DNA from: Okeanomitos corallinicola TIOX110
GTDB taxonomy: Bacteria; Cyanobacteriota; Cyanobacteriia; Cyanobacteriales; Nostocaceae
DNA: 64,000 nt
Assembly (NCBI RefSeq): GCF_038050375.1
Contig: NZ_CP150886.1
Span: forward strand, 4,257,318-4,321,317
Direction of reading: 5' to 3'
Below, in pieces: positions 1-10,292 of this stretch (its first letter is position 1; every line of letters starts with the position of its first letter). The notes under the pieces are model-generated. The model was not told the origin of the DNA. It was given only the letters and a program-made list of their open reading frames with translations, and did not search any database. A program made the translations under genes and the position numbers.

Positions 1-58
1 CAAAGTGTAGATGAACAAACATAAACAATTCACAATTTAAAACTTAAAATTAGCATTT

Positions 59-739
59 TTAAACCTTTAACTGCGTAATTGCAATATTGCCAGCAAAACA
101 TATATCTACATCACTACCAGGAGTGCGTCCTCGTTTACCATATTCACCGACATAATAAAAATTATCACCTTCTATCCGATAATTTACAGGTAACGGTTTG
201 GTACAAGGTTGACAAAAAACCACTTCAGGTTCAGCCTCTCCTGGTTGTAGATGGGGTAAATTCACATTCCAAAAGCTACCAGTTTCTAAAGGACGTTTCA
301 GTAATTCTACTAATATTGCCGATGTCCATTTAGCCGCTAAATCCCAATCATAATTGAGTTTACCTTTGCGATATTGAGAAATAGCAATTCCTGGAATACC
401 CTGCATCGCTGCTTCTCTTACAGCTGCAACAGTCCCAGAAATATACGCATCAACTCCCAAATTACCACCAGCATTAATACCCGATAACACAAACCTGGTA
501 TCTTGACAAATGTGTGTAGTCGCAATTCTCACACAATCAGCGGGAGTCCCAAAAATAGCATACTCAAAATCAGAACGACGTTGTAATTTAATAGATTCAG
601 TTGTAGTAACTTGATGTCCACAACCAGACTGATGTTCTGCTGGTGCAGCGATAATTACATCTTTGTCATTCACAGCTTTCAGTAAAGCCTGAATACCAGG
701 TGCGTCTATACCATCATCATTAGTTAAAATTATCGTCAT
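59..739 (-). CDS. surE: 5'/3'-nucleotidase SurE
   Basis: SurE dephosphorylates nucleoside monophosphates in the cytoplasm and is linked to stationary-phase survival. The 226-residue product has the family start TNDDG with the metal-binding Asp8-Asp9, a Ser at residue 38 in the PAEHQSG loop, and the SGINAGGNLG segment near residue 88 that carries the metal-binding Asn. The length is that of a complete SurE and the ATG at 739 gives the standard N-terminus. It is transcribed away from psb32, from which it is separated by about 110 bases. Identification is by motif and whole-protein resemblance. Confidence 0.95.
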   Translation of the reverse strand: MTIILTNDDGIDAPGIQALLKAVNDKDVIIAAPAEHQSGCGHQVTTTESIKLQRRSDFEYAIFGTPADCVRIATTHICQDTRFVLSGINAGGNLGVDAYISGTVAAVREAAMQGIPGIAISQYRKGKLNYDWDLAAKWTSAILVELLKRPLETGSFWNVNLPHLQPGEAEPEVVFCQPCTKPLPVNYRIEGDNFYYVGEYGKRGRTPGSDVDICFAGNIAITQLKV

Positions 740-849
740 TGTTATTCAGTAAATTTTCCCTGAAATTACTAACAATTATCCCCAGATCAGATGCTTTTGA
801 TCTAGCTTATGTAGTATTTTGATTGCAAGAGTATTTTAGGATTCATTTC

Positions 850-1590
850 ATGAAACAGCTACTCAAGCAATTATTTAGTAGTTTCAAATACCTAAGCCGT
901 CTTATTGTACCTGCAATGGTGACAATGATGATGGCTATTTCCATTTTTGCGACACCAGCTTTTGCTACAGGAGTTTATCAAATACCTAACCTGACAGCAG
1001 ACACTTGGGTTTTAGATGAAGGTGATATTCTCAGTCGTTTTAATGAAGGTCAAATTAGCGGTTCTTTCCAAGACTTAGCTGAAAAAACAGGTAATGAAGT
1101 CAGAATAGTCACCATTCGTCGTTTGGACTATGGGGAAACACCAGAAAGCTTTGCAAAAGGACTATTTGAAAAATGGTTTCCCACCCCAGAAGCACAAGCA
1201 AACCAAGTTCTGTTAGTAATTGACACTGTTACCAATGGTGCAACAATTACGAGTGGTGATCAAGTCAAATCTTTGTTAACAGATGAAATTGCTGAGAGTG
1301 TTACAGAAGGAACACTAGGTGCGGCATTACGCAATGGTAATAAATATAATCAGGGATTTTTGGATGTCCGCGATCGCCTAGTAGCAGTTCTTTCCGGTCA
1401 ACCTGATCCCGGTCCACCAGAAGAAAAGCCAACTGTACAGGTGGAAGGTACATTTAGCACCGCTGAAGATACCAGCAAAAACAAGGATAATTCCACAGCT
1501 TGGGTAGTAGGTTTATTAATTGCTGCCACTGTTATTCCCATGGCAACCTATTACATCTATCAAATCAATCAGCCATCCAATGAAAGCTAG
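850..1590 (+). CDS. psb32: Psb32-type TPM-domain protein (PSII repair)
   Basis: A 246-residue secreted and membrane-anchored TPM-domain (TLP18.3/Psb32) protein. Cyanobacterial Psb32 protects and speeds repair of photosystem II. The ATG at 850 is preferred over a TTG nine codons upstream because it gives a clean signal peptide: a Lys-rich start, a hydrophobic stretch, then a cleavage-like PAFA before TGVYQ. The TPM domain follows (LDEGDILSR, then NEVRIVTIRRLDYG and ANQVLLVIDT). An acidic, Pro-rich linker leads to one C-terminal transmembrane helix (TAWVVGLLIAATV), so the domain should face the lumen or periplasm. A hairpin terminator lies just after the stop. Confidence 0.85.
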   Translation: MKQLLKQLFSSFKYLSRLIVPAMVTMMMAISIFATPAFATGVYQIPNLTADTWVLDEGDILSRFNEGQISGSFQDLAEKTGNEVRIVTIRRLDYGETPESFAKGLFEKWFPTPEAQANQVLLVIDTVTNGATITSGDQVKSLLTDEIAESVTEGTLGAALRNGNKYNQGFLDVRDRLVAVLSGQPDPGPPEEKPTVQVEGTFSTAEDTSKNKDNSTAWVVGLLIAATVIPMATYYIYQINQPSNES

Positions 1591-1608
1591 ATAATTAAAA
1601 TAGGAAAT

Positions 1609-1636
1609 GGGTAAAAACCTTACCCTTTTCTTTTTT
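1609..1636 (+). terminator. intrinsic terminator after psb32
   Basis: Perfect 6-bp stem GGGTAA/TTACCC with a short A/C loop, followed directly by a T-rich run (TTTTCTTTTTT). It starts 18 bases after the psb32 stop codon. Confidence 0.75.
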
Positions 1637-1789
1637 GCTGTACAGTATCCAGCGAAGCATTAATTTCTACGCTTTTCATCATTTAGAGTTTGCTGTTAAG
1701 TAAACAAAAAATGATCATACACAAAATAAATAAATTTAAAAACCAGAACTGAATTAGTCCTGGTCACCTCACTTATTCCTAGCTTTTTA

Positions 1790-1861
1790 TGGGTCGCCCG
1801 AGATTCGAACTCGGAACAAATCGGTTAAAAGCCGAGTACTCTACCGTTGAGTTAGCGACCC
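1790..1861 (-). tRNA. trnK: tRNA-Lys (TTT anticodon)
   Basis: Read on the minus strand, the acceptor stem GGGTCGC pairs with GCGACCC at the other end. The T arm contains GTTCGAATC. The anticodon arm has stem TCGG/CCGA around the loop CTTTTAA, placing TTT at positions 34-36. The discriminator base is A and the 3' CCA is not encoded. The gene is 72 nt including the discriminator and stands alone between psb32 and the epimerase gene. Confidence 0.95.
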
Positions 1862-1919
1862 TTTTGCGTTTCGCAACTTTCTTAATATAGCAAAATCTTT
1901 CTAGCTTGTCAACTGTTAT

Positions 1920-2792
1920 TTAGAAAAAATCCGCAGTTAATTTCACCGAGGTAGTTTTGCTTGCTCCTGGCTCTAACAAAGTCAGATTTTCGCCAGTATT
2001 GAGGGAGTTGCGACCAGCCGTCCAAGGTTCAAGACAATAAAAATCTTTACCCTTTAACGTCCAGAACACCAGCATAGCATAAACATCATCATAATCAAGG
2101 GTCAATTTTAACTTGCGGCTATGATCCGTCACAGCAGCGGACTGACTCCGCAAATGACCAAACGCAAAATCCATCTCATCCCGCTCAAAATCGAAATTAC
2201 CGTTAAACGGGTGCATTTCCTTCGTTTTCTGGTCTAGATACTGTCCAGAAGGAATATCAAACTCTAACTGAGACTTATCAGCACATTGAAAATAGGGATG
2301 AAACCCAGCCGAAAAAGGCATAGGCACAGCAGAAAGATTTTGATAAACTTGGTCAATTACTAAATAATTACCTTGCAGCGTATAAGTAAAAGTTAGCTGA
2401 AAATCAAAAGGATAAACAGCCCTTGTCAGTTCATTACTTTTAAGTACAACACTTAAACTTGCTTTACCTTCTGTTACTTTTTCTGCAACTTGCCAAGGTA
2501 AATCTCGACCAAAACCATGTTGTTTAAGAGTGTATTGTTTGCCGTTATAAGTGTAAGTATTATCTGGTAAATTCCCGCAGATAGGAAACAAAATTGGTAC
2601 ACCACCACGAACACTCAACTCTGGGTTAGTAAACCTTTCCACATCTAAATAGAGAATTTCTTCACCTTTAACACGCCAACGGGTGATAATACCGCCTTTT
2701 TCTGGTACTACCTCTAGTTGAGAACCAGCAGCAGTATCAGAAAGAACGTAGGTTTTGTATTGTCGTTGTTCTTCTGTGATAGTAAATATCAT
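1920..2792 (-). CDS. aldose 1-epimerase / hexose-6-phosphate epimerase-like protein
   Basis: A 290-residue galactose-mutarotase-fold protein. Signature pieces are the early GGVPILFPICGN segment, KQHGFGRDLPW with the catalytic-type His, FSAGFHPYF with the second conserved His, and the LEPGAS near the C-terminus. These fit the YeaD/aldose epimerase superfamily, which interconverts alpha and beta anomers of free or phosphorylated hexoses. The exact substrate cannot be told from sequence. Its 5' end faces a block of GTGATTA/GTGATTG heptamer repeats starting at 2793, so the promoter probably lies within or beyond the repeat. Confidence 0.8.
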   Translation of the reverse strand: MIFTITEEQRQYKTYVLSDTAAGSQLEVVPEKGGIITRWRVKGEEILYLDVERFTNPELSVRGGVPILFPICGNLPDNTYTYNGKQYTLKQHGFGRDLPWQVAEKVTEGKASLSVVLKSNELTRAVYPFDFQLTFTYTLQGNYLVIDQVYQNLSAVPMPFSAGFHPYFQCADKSQLEFDIPSGQYLDQKTKEMHPFNGNFDFERDEMDFAFGHLRSQSAAVTDHSRKLKLTLDYDDVYAMLVFWTLKGKDFYCLEPWTAGRNSLNTGENLTLLEPGASKTTSVKLTADFF

Positions 2793-2867
2793 AATTAGTG
2801 ATTAGTGATTAGTGATTAGTAATTAGTAATTAGTGATTGGTGATTGGTGATTGGTGATTGGTAATTA
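2793..2867. repeat. heptamer STRR (GTGATTA/GTGATTG)
   Basis: About ten tandem 7-bp units, first GTGATTA or GTAATTA types, then GTGATTG types. It begins one base upstream of the epimerase start codon and fills its immediate 5' region. This is a short tandemly repeated repetitive sequence of the sort known from heterocystous cyanobacteria. Confidence 0.85.
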
Positions 2868-2916
2868 GAGTCAGGATTTCTAGAAGAAATTTACCTATTC
2901 CCTATTTCCTTCTTAC

Positions 2917-2944
2917 TGTCACCTGTCACCTATCACCTGTCACC
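2917..2944. repeat. heptamer STRR (TGTCACC)
   Basis: Four tandem units TGTCACC, TGTCACC, TATCACC, TGTCACC. The block ends two bases from the pdhA stop codon. The same unit occurs inside the two MITE copies. Confidence 0.85.
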
Positions 2945-2946
2945 TG

Positions 2947-3984
2947 TTATTCATCTTCAGCAAATATAAAGCGGTACAACTCGCTAGAATCAGGTTCAGG
3001 ACTACTTTCTGCGAATTTCACCGCATCATTAATTACATCCTGAATTTTCTTTTCAATCTCTTTGAGTTCTTCTGGTGTTGCTAGGCTGTTTTCTACCAAA
3101 TAAGTACCTAACTTTTTAATTGGATCACGAGAGAACCAAAATTCTTTTTCTTCCTTGCTACGGAGTTCGTCAGGATCTGCCAAAGAGTGACCACGGAAGC
3201 GATAGGTAAGGGCTTCAATTAAAGTCGGCCCTTCTCCTGCACGGGCGCGGGCTACAGCTTCTTGGGCGACTTGACGTACTGCTAAAATATCCATGCCGTC
3301 TACTTCTACACCAACCATATTAAAGACGCTGGCTTTTTTGTAAATTGCTGGATCTGATGTAGCGCGATCGTGAGCCATCCCAATTGCCCACTTGTTGTTT
3401 TCTACCACAAAAATAATTGGCAGTTTCCATAGTGCTGCCATATTTAATGTCTCAAAAAATTGACCGTTGTTAGCAGCACCATCTCCAAAGAAACAAGCCG
3501 TTACTTGATCGGCATTCTTATCTCCCAAGACTTCCCGACGGTATTTAGTTTGAAAAGCTGCCCCAGATGCGACAGGAATACCTTCAGCTACGAAAGCATA
3601 GCCACCCAATAAACGGTGTTCAGCAGAAAACATATGCATTGAACCACCGCGACCTTTACTGCAACCTGTGGCTTTCCCAAATAGTTCCGCCATTACTTCC
3701 CGTGCTGGTACTCCCGCACTCAAAGCATGAACGTGATCACGGTAGGTACTGGAAACGAAATCTTCACCAGGTCGCATTGCGCCCCGAATAATACCACTGG
3801 AAACCGCTTCTTGACCATTGTACAAATGGACAAAACCAAACATTTTGCCTCGGTAGTACATTTCGGCGCATTTATCTTCAAAAAAGCGCCCTAAAACCAT
3901 ATCTTCATATAATCCCAGCCCTTCTTCTTTAGTAATCTGGACGGTGGCAGTATCAAATGTGGGTAACGTGCGTTCTTGAACCAT
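2947..3984 (-). CDS. pdhA: pyruvate dehydrogenase E1 component, alpha subunit
   Basis: E1-alpha of the pyruvate dehydrogenase complex performs the thiamine-diphosphate-dependent decarboxylation of pyruvate. The 345-residue product shows [17 protein letters not shown] near the N-terminus, the phosphorylation-loop-like [12 protein letters not shown], and the TPP motif [12 protein letters not shown] ending at NN in VVENN. The downstream [12 protein letters not shown] segment is also typical. Length matches cyanobacterial PdhA. The E1-beta and E2 genes are not in the window, but the E3 candidate lpdA is at 32.4 kb. The ATG at 3984 gives the expected N-terminus. Confidence 0.96.
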   Translation of the reverse strand: MVQERTLPTFDTATVQITKEEGLGLYEDMVLGRFFEDKCAEMYYRGKMFGFVHLYNGQEAVSSGIIRGAMRPGEDFVSSTYRDHVHALSAGVPAREVMAELFGKATGCSKGRGGSMHMFSAEHRLLGGYAFVAEGIPVASGAAFQTKYRREVLGDKNADQVTACFFGDGAANNGQFFETLNMAALWKLPIIFVVENNKWAIGMAHDRATSDPAIYKKASVFNMVGVEVDGMDILAVRQVAQEAVARARAGEGPTLIEALTYRFRGHSLADPDELRSKEEKEFWFSRDPIKKLGTYLVENSLATPEELKEIEKKIQDVINDAVKFAESSPEPDSSELYRFIFAEDE

Positions 3985-4056
3985 TATTGTGAAGTGTCCC
4001 TGTCGTACAGGTTAATGTTAAGGTGTTAAATTTAAGTTGGCTTCCTGTTTCTACTC

Positions 4057-4074
4057 AGTCCGACGGTGCGGACT
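4057..4074 (-). promoter_or_regulatory. hairpin in pdhA leader
   Basis: Perfect 6-bp inverted repeat AGTCCG/CGGACT with a 6-base loop, about 75 bases upstream of the pdhA start codon. It would form in the 5' UTR if transcription starts further out. No riboswitch family is recognised. Confidence 0.3.
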
Positions 4075-4207
4075 CTGTTTACAGGTCTTAATAATGTTAG
4101 CTGGAAATCGGACAACGTTGTTGATATTCAGCCTTGTGGCTATCAAATCTTAATTTATGGTTGGGGAAAAGCTTACTCAGGTAATGTTCAAGAGTAAGTC
4201 TTTCATC

Positions 4208-4243
4208 AGGGTTTGCAGAATAAATCTAAAACTTTAAACCCTA
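4208..4243. mobile_element. degenerate MITE-like relic
   Basis: The segment starts AGGGTTTGCAGAATAAATC and ends AAACCCTAAT. The first 26 bases match the left end of the MITE copy at 37448 at about 22 positions, and the end matches its right tip. The roughly 160-bp interior is missing, suggesting an internal deletion derivative. Confidence 0.45.
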
Positions 4244-5199
4244 ATTATCTGAGTTTTTTGCTTTACTTAGTCCTCTATGTGTCAAAAAAACTTTACTGCT
4301 ATTTACTTAATTTAACAATCAAAATAGTGATTTTTCTGCATATTTATTAACAATTTCCATTACTTCCGGTAAGTTTAAGCTATTACGCAGCTAAAGTTTA
4401 TAATCCTAAAATAGAGATTAAATGAATACACAACAGCTTACTACACAAATTACCAGCACATTGGTATTGGTGATTTTTCCTGACACTATTGAATTTCCGG
4501 TAGTTATGTAAGTAGGTGATCGTTAAAAATTGTCGTTATGACAAGGCAGGAGGGAAGAGGAAAGAGGGAAGAGGTTTTTAGCAATTTTACATTTTGTTAA
4601 ATACCTTGGTTTTTTCTTGCCGACTTACTTAACTTAATCTACAAAAATTAATAATTTTAACCAAAACTTAATAAATAGTAGTAAGATTTAGTGCTAATAT
4701 CCATTGACTAGTTATTGAGATATTTTGTTTAATGGTGTGTTCTCACCATTGTAGTTAAAGTAGCCTCAACAAAACATAAATCTGAAATAGTTAATCTTTT
4801 AGATCCTGGGGGTATAACATTTTTACCAGTTTCATCGGTGGTAATAATGTTTGTAGTTGCTGAGGCGTGACATAATTATACTCGTAATCACAGCAAATAT
4901 ACATATAGAATCATAGCAAGAAGCTTATTTTATATGGGTTATTGCGTAAAGTAGTATTTTTTGTGTTATACCTTTTGTGGATTAAATTGACATTGAAAGT
5001 TGTATGATTGGGATACCAATTAAGTGCTAGAAACAAACAAAAAAATTTGTTACGATATACACTCGTCTTTATATATGATACACAGTATTATTAAGACTAT
5101 GATTATGGCACGGTTTTACAAGCCTGGAACGCTCTTGGTTAATTATTTCTGTTGATCTCTAAGAGATATTACTTAAACACAGTGCAGGGGAAGTAGGCT

Positions 5200-7515
5200 G
5201 TGCGAATTCCGCTTGATTACTACCGAATTTTAGGATTACCGTTAGCGGCCAGTGAGGAACAATTGCGACAAGCATATAGTGATCGCATTGTTCAATTGCC
5301 GAGACGGGAGTATTCCATTACAGCTATATCCTCTCGAAAACAACTCATAGAAGAAGCTTACGTGGTTTTATCAAATCCCCAAGAACGCAGTATTTATGAT
5401 CAGGTGTACCTAGCAAACACCTACAACTCGGATCGGTCTGGGGCGAAATCGCTATTAGAAAACCACGCCGACGGTAGCAATCGCCGTCATAATATTCAAA
5501 GTTTGACCATAGACATTGGTTCAGACGAGTTAGTTGGTGCTTTATTACTTCTGCAAGAGTTGGGAGAATATGAGCAAGTTCTGAAACTAGGTCGTCCATA
5601 CCTAGTGAATAGAAACAAAGCAGTAGGTGTCAGAGTAGGTAGTCATTTTACCAGTGAGGAATACTCTGCTACACCTGAACTACCAGATGTTATTCTCACA
5701 GTGGCTTTAGCCTGTTTAGAACTAGGAAGAGAACAATGGCAGCAAGGTCACTATGAAAATGCAGCCATATCCTTAGAAACTGGGGAAGAATTACTTATGC
5801 GTGAAGGTCTATTTCCTAGTGTACAAGCAGAAATAGCAGCTGATCTTTGTAAACTGAGACCATATAGAATTCTAGAGTTATTGGCACTTCCCCAAGAAAA
5901 GACTAACGAACGCCGTCAAGGTTTGGAATTATTACACAATATTTTAGAAGAGCGCGGTGGCATTGATGGTACTGGTAATGATCAGTCAGGTTTAAATATA
6001 GATGATTTTTTACGGTTTATCCAACAGTTACGCAATCATCTAACAGTTACAGAACAACATAAACTGTTTGAAGCCGAAAGTAAACGTCCATCTGCTGTGG
6101 CAACTTATTTAGCTGTTTATGCCCTAATTGCTAGGGGCTTTGTCCAACGCCAACCGGCGTTAATTCGCCAAGCCAAACAAATGTTAATTCATTTGGGCAA
6201 ACGTCAAGATGTACATTTAGAGCAGTCTTTATGTGCATTGTTACTAGGACAAACGGAAGAAGCAACCCGTGTTTTAGAACTGAGTCAGGAATATGAAGCA
6301 TTAGCAATGATTCGGGAAAAATCCCAAGATTCCCCAGATTTGTTACCAGGACTTTGTTTATATTGTGAGCAGTGGTTACAACAAGAAGTATTTCCTCACT
6401 TTCGAGATTTGGGGAGAAAACAAGCTTCTTTAAAAGATTATTTTGCAGATAGACAGGTACAGGCTTATTTAGAAGCTTTATCGAATGATACGCCGACGGC
6501 TAGTGAATGGGCAGGAATTAACAATCAGCCTTTTTCCTCTCCACAAATAAATGCTCCTGGTTCTCGTTACCATAGCAATGTTGGTAATGGGGCAGTTGAT
6601 CATAATCACAGGGACAGGGATGATTCTGAGTTTTACAACTCGGCTAGTGGACAAATCCCAGAACCTAACTATTCTTCTGCCTCAGAATGGCATTCTCGGA
6701 GATATAACAGTTATCAAACTTCAGAAATGTCTTCTACACAGGAAGAAGCAGATACAGGTTATTACAACTCAAGAAATGTAGACACTTATGCAGATGAACC
6801 CATTCCCACTAAAAACAGGAGAAGACGCAAGCCAAATTTATTTAATAAGAGGGAGCGTGTTGGGCAAAATATCCCCAGCTCTCATCGTCGCAGACGCAAC
6901 TTGGCTAATACATTAGATTCCAAAACTCGTTTAGTTTGGTTAGTATTTTTATCTCTAGGTGGTTTATTAGTTTTCTGGGTATTGGTTTCTACCGCTTGGG
7001 GATGGTTCAATAATTTTTTATTCCCAGGGCCTACGTTGCAGGGAGAACCTCTAGCCATAGAGTTGAACCAACCACCAGTTAGTATTCCTAATCCTGAAAC
7101 CCAGCCAGAACCAGGAAAGGGTGAACTGACTACAGCGATCGCAGAAGACGTGATTAATACTTGGTTATCCGTTAAATCCGCAGCTTTGGGCCCAGATCAT
7201 CAAATTGACCGTTTAGATGAAATTTTAACAAGTTCGGCAGCACCACAATGGCGGCTAATTGTCAAGCAAGATATAGCAGATAATCGTCATCGTCAATATA
7301 CTCATGATGTCAAGGTAGAATTTGTTAACCAAAAAGCGAATGTTGCTGATAATGCAGTGGTAGAAGCGACAGTTCGGGAAGTCACATATTTTTATGAAAG
7401 TGGTCAAATTAAAAAAACTTCTCAGGAACGACTGCGAGTTCGTTATGATTTAATTCGTCAACAAGGGATTTGGCGAATCCAAGGAATGACAGTGCTAAAA
7501 TCTGCAAACAGTTAA
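5200..7515 (+). CDS. ftn2: Ftn2/ZipN (ARC6-type) cell division protein
   Basis: Cyanobacterial homologue of plastid ARC6; it tethers FtsZ to the membrane and organises the divisome. The 771-residue product begins with a J-domain-like region (LDYYRILGLPLAASEEQLRQA, residues about 5-70), followed by a long helical repeat region to about residue 430. A low-complexity S/N/Q-rich linker follows, then a basic patch (NRRRRKPN) and one transmembrane helix near residues 573-597 (LVWLVFLSLGG). The C-terminal IMS/DUF4101 domain (TWLSVKSAALG to WRIQGMTVLKS) would be periplasmic. The start is a GTG preceded by the purine-rich CAGGGGAAG. Confidence 0.9.
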   Translation: MRIPLDYYRILGLPLAASEEQLRQAYSDRIVQLPRREYSITAISSRKQLIEEAYVVLSNPQERSIYDQVYLANTYNSDRSGAKSLLENHADGSNRRHNIQSLTIDIGSDELVGALLLLQELGEYEQVLKLGRPYLVNRNKAVGVRVGSHFTSEEYSATPELPDVILTVALACLELGREQWQQGHYENAAISLETGEELLMREGLFPSVQAEIAADLCKLRPYRILELLALPQEKTNERRQGLELLHNILEERGGIDGTGNDQSGLNIDDFLRFIQQLRNHLTVTEQHKLFEAESKRPSAVATYLAVYALIARGFVQRQPALIRQAKQMLIHLGKRQDVHLEQSLCALLLGQTEEATRVLELSQEYEALAMIREKSQDSPDLLPGLCLYCEQWLQQEVFPHFRDLGRKQASLKDYFADRQVQAYLEALSNDTPTASEWAGINNQPFSSPQINAPGSRYHSNVGNGAVDHNHRDRDDSEFYNSASGQIPEPNYSSASEWHSRRYNSYQTSEMSSTQEEADTGYYNSRNVDTYADEPIPTKNRRRRKPNLFNKRERVGQNIPSSHRRRRNLANTLDSKTRLVWLVFLSLGGLLVFWVLVSTAWGWFNNFLFPGPTLQGEPLAIELNQPPVSIPNPETQPEPGKGELTTAIAEDVINTWLSVKSAALGPDHQIDRLDEILTSSAAPQWRLIVKQDIADNRHRQYTHDVKVEFVNQKANVADNAVVEATVREVTYFYESGQIKKTSQERLRVRYDLIRQQGIWRIQGMTVLKSANS

Positions 7516-7625
7516 AATAATTCGTAATTCCTAATTAACGGTTGTCAGGTTAAAATAATCAAGCATTTGGGAATATTCAAACTTGAGGCAGCCCAGATAA
7601 TTTTTGACATCAGTAATATTTGAAT

Positions 7626-9383
7626 ATGAACGCTACACAAGAACAACTTAAACTCAAATTACAACAGGCTTTAGTGGGTGCTTTTGGTGATGAATATGTG
7701 GGAGTAGATCCGGTTTTAGAACCAGCAAAAAATCCTAAGTTTGGTGATTTTCAAGCTAACGTAGCTTTATCCCTGAGTAAACAATTGGGAATGCAACCAA
7801 GGGCGATCGCTACTGCTATAGTAGAAAAATTAGATGTATCGGAAATTTGTGAACTACCAGAAATAGCTGGGCCTGGTTTTATTAACTTAAAAATTAAAAC
7901 ATCCTATTTAGAAACACAACTCAACGCTATTATTAAAGATGAGCGTTTAGGAGTTCCCAAAACCCAAAACCCCCAAAAAGAAATAGTTGACTTTTCCAGT
8001 CCTAACATTGCCAAAGAAATGCACGTAGGACATTTACGTTCTACCATTATTGGTGATTGTATAGCCAGAATTTTAGAATTTCGCGGACATGAAGTATTAA
8101 GATTAAATCATGTCGGTGATTGGGGTACACAATTTGGGATGTTAATTGCTTATTTACGGGAAGTTTCCCCAGAAGCACTTACCACAGCCAACGCCTTAAA
8201 TATTGGTGATTTAGTTAATTTTTACCGTCAAGCAAAACAACGATTTGATAACGACGAAAACTTTCAAGAAACCGCACGTCAAGAAGTTGTGAAATTACAA
8301 GCAGGAGCAGAAGATACACTTCATGCTTGGAAATTATTATGTGAACAATCAAGAAAAGAATTTAAAGTAATTTATGATTTACTTGATATCAAATTAGAAG
8401 AAAGAGGAGAATCATTTTATAACCCTTATTTACCCAAAGTAGTAGAAGATTTAGAAACAGCAGGATTAGTAGAAGAAAACCAAGGAGCAAAATGTGTTTT
8501 CTTGGAAGGTTTTACCAACAGAGAAGGTGATCCTTTACCATTAATTGTGCAAAAAACAGATGGTGGTTATAACTATGCAACCACAGATTTAGCATCTGTT
8601 CGTTACCGCATTCAAGAAGATCAAGCAAAACGGATTATATATGTCACTGATGTAGGACAAACTAACCACTTTAATCAATTTTTTCAAGCCGCAGAAAAAG
8701 CTAATTGGATACCTGAAGAGGTAGAATTAATTCATGTTACCTTTGGTTTAGTTTTAGGTGAAGACGGTAAGAAATTTAAAACCCGTTCTGGGGATACAGT
8801 TAGATTAAAAGATTTATTAGATGAAGCCATTTCTCGCGCACGGAAGGATATAGAAAGCAGATTAGAAAAAGATGAACGGGAAGAAACAGAAGAATTTATC
8901 AAAAACGTAGCTGAGGTAGTTGGTTTGAGTGCGGTTAAATATGCAGATTTAAGCCATAACCGCACAAAAGACTATGTTTTTAGTTATGATCAAATGCTGG
9001 CATTGAAAGGAAATACGGCACCTTATATGTTGTATGCTTATGTGAGAACCCAAGGTATTAGCAGAGAAGGAAATATAGACTTTGATAACTTAGGAGAAAA
9101 TGCCAAAGTCTTATTAACAGAACCAACAGAATTTACCTTAGCAAAACATTTATTGCAACTTGATGAAGTCATCAGTGAAGTGGAACAGGAATTATTACCA
9201 CATCGTTTGTGTGATTATCTATATAATCTCAGCGATAAATTCAACAAATTCTATGAAAATTGTCCGGTTTTAAAATCAGAAGAACCAACCAAAACATCAC
9301 GGTTAATACTTTGTCATTTAACAGCAAGAACATTAAAACTAGGATTAGATTTACTAGGAATTAAAGTCTTAGAAAGAATGTAA
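7626..9383 (+). CDS. argS: arginyl-tRNA synthetase
   Basis: Class I aminoacyl-tRNA synthetase charging tRNA-Arg. Seen are the N-terminal ArgRS additional domain (residues 1-100), [18 protein letters not shown] with the HIGH variant HVGH, the [11 protein letters not shown] motif, and [12 protein letters not shown] in the KMSK position. The C-terminal DALR anticodon-binding domain ends [13 protein letters not shown] use the ATG at 7626 rather than a TTG two codons earlier. The 585-residue length is that of a complete enzyme. It follows ftn2 by 110 bases on the same strand. Confidence 0.97.
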   Translation: MNATQEQLKLKLQQALVGAFGDEYVGVDPVLEPAKNPKFGDFQANVALSLSKQLGMQPRAIATAIVEKLDVSEICELPEIAGPGFINLKIKTSYLETQLNAIIKDERLGVPKTQNPQKEIVDFSSPNIAKEMHVGHLRSTIIGDCIARILEFRGHEVLRLNHVGDWGTQFGMLIAYLREVSPEALTTANALNIGDLVNFYRQAKQRFDNDENFQETARQEVVKLQAGAEDTLHAWKLLCEQSRKEFKVIYDLLDIKLEERGESFYNPYLPKVVEDLETAGLVEENQGAKCVFLEGFTNREGDPLPLIVQKTDGGYNYATTDLASVRYRIQEDQAKRIIYVTDVGQTNHFNQFFQAAEKANWIPEEVELIHVTFGLVLGEDGKKFKTRSGDTVRLKDLLDEAISRARKDIESRLEKDEREETEEFIKNVAEVVGLSAVKYADLSHNRTKDYVFSYDQMLALKGNTAPYMLYAYVRTQGISREGNIDFDNLGENAKVLLTEPTEFTLAKHLLQLDEVISEVEQELLPHRLCDYLYNLSDKFNKFYENCPVLKSEEPTKTSRLILCHLTARTLKLGLDLLGIKVLERM

Positions 9384-9604
9384 TCATTTCAACCTTTTAA
9401 TCTTAACAAGACGCAGAGAAAAATTTTTCCTTAGTATTTTGGCATTACAAACAGTGGCGAGCAGAGGGTGTGATTGAGAAGATTAGATGTAAATTCCTCA
9501 TCAAAGAAAGAGAATTCAAGATTCAGTAGTCAGAATATCTCATCTTTGTATTGAATTTTCAGCTTAAAATGAAAATTACACCCTGGATGCAAGGAAAACT
9601 CACC

Positions 9605-10162
9605 ATGACAGTTACTACTGCTAAATGGAGTTTAGACGACTATCATCGCATGATTGAAATTGGCCTTTTAGTTAGTCGTAAGGTTGAACTACTAAATGGA
9701 GAAATTATCAACATGGCACCGGAAGGAGCAGAACACGCACAAATTAATACTGACTCTGCTGAATATTTGCGGGAATTACTCGGTTCAAAAGCATTGGTAA
9801 GAGATGCAAAACCTATTACTATTCCTGAAAGTAATTCAGAACCAGAACCAGATTTAGCAATAGTGGAAGCACAGCGTGCTATTTATCGCAGTCACCATCC
9901 TTATCCTGAAAATATATTTTGGTTAATCGAATATTCTCAAACTACCCTGAGTAAAGATTTAGATATAAAACGCAAAACATACTCTGCTGCATCAATTCCT
10001 GAATATTGGGTAGTAGATTTAAAGAATCAACAAATCAAAGTGTTTAGAGAGCCAATAAATGGTGATTATTCCCAAGAATTAACCTTGACTTCAGGTGAAA
10101 TATCTCCGTTAGCATTTCCAGAAATTAAAGTTTCTATTCAACGTTTACTAAAAGGGTTTTAA
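9605..10162 (+). CDS. Uma2-family (DUF820) PD-(D/E)XK endonuclease
   Basis: Uma2 proteins are a large cyanobacterial family with a restriction-endonuclease-like fold and unknown cellular role. The 185-residue product has KWSLDDYHRMIEIGLL, LLNGEIINMAP, the acidic EPEPDLAIVE (candidate catalytic Asp), IEYSQTTLSKDL, KRKTYSAASIPEYWVVDL and a short C-terminal tail. The ATG at 9605 is chosen over three upstream in-frame starts because AAGGAAAA precedes it at good spacing and the family usually begins just before this point. It is a stand-alone gene. Confidence 0.85.
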   Translation: MTVTTAKWSLDDYHRMIEIGLLVSRKVELLNGEIINMAPEGAEHAQINTDSAEYLRELLGSKALVRDAKPITIPESNSEPEPDLAIVEAQRAIYRSHHPYPENIFWLIEYSQTTLSKDLDIKRKTYSAASIPEYWVVDLKNQQIKVFREPINGDYSQELTLTSGEISPLAFPEIKVSIQRLLKGF

Positions 10163-10216
10163 TTTAATCATGTCTGTGGTATGCGTAGCTAAAAAGCGAC
10201 AGACATTATCAAACAT
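10150..10216 (-). pseudogene. possible N-terminal fragment of an Rpn/PD-(D/E)XK-type gene
   Basis: On the minus strand an ATG at 10216 opens MFDNVCRFLATHTTDMIK before a stop. The first ten residues resemble the start of cyanobacterial Rpn-family (recombination-promoting nuclease) proteins, and the rest does not. It overlaps the 3' end of the Uma2 gene and lies next to a dispersed repeat. The match is short and could be chance. Confidence 0.22.
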
Positions 10217-10292
10217 AGGCGATTCCTATATCGCGCTGAACGCTATCGCTTCCATTCCTAAACGCTTCAGTACCTGTAATACACTATAAAGC

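Larger units (their letters stand above)
3985..5199. other. 1.2 kb gene-poor spacer between pdhA and ftn2
   Basis: No open frame here looks like a gene; stops are dense in all frames. It contains a small hairpin in the pdhA leader (4057-4074), a degenerate MITE-like relic (4208-4243), a purine-rich tract near 4545-4577 (GGAGGGAAGAGGAAAGAGGGAAG) and AT-rich sequence up to the ftn2 start. Both flanking genes are transcribed outward, so both promoters should lie here. Confidence 0.6.

Noticed and set aside
79-333. Plus-strand open frame opposite surE
   Set aside because: It is antisense to a clear SurE gene and shows no family resemblance.
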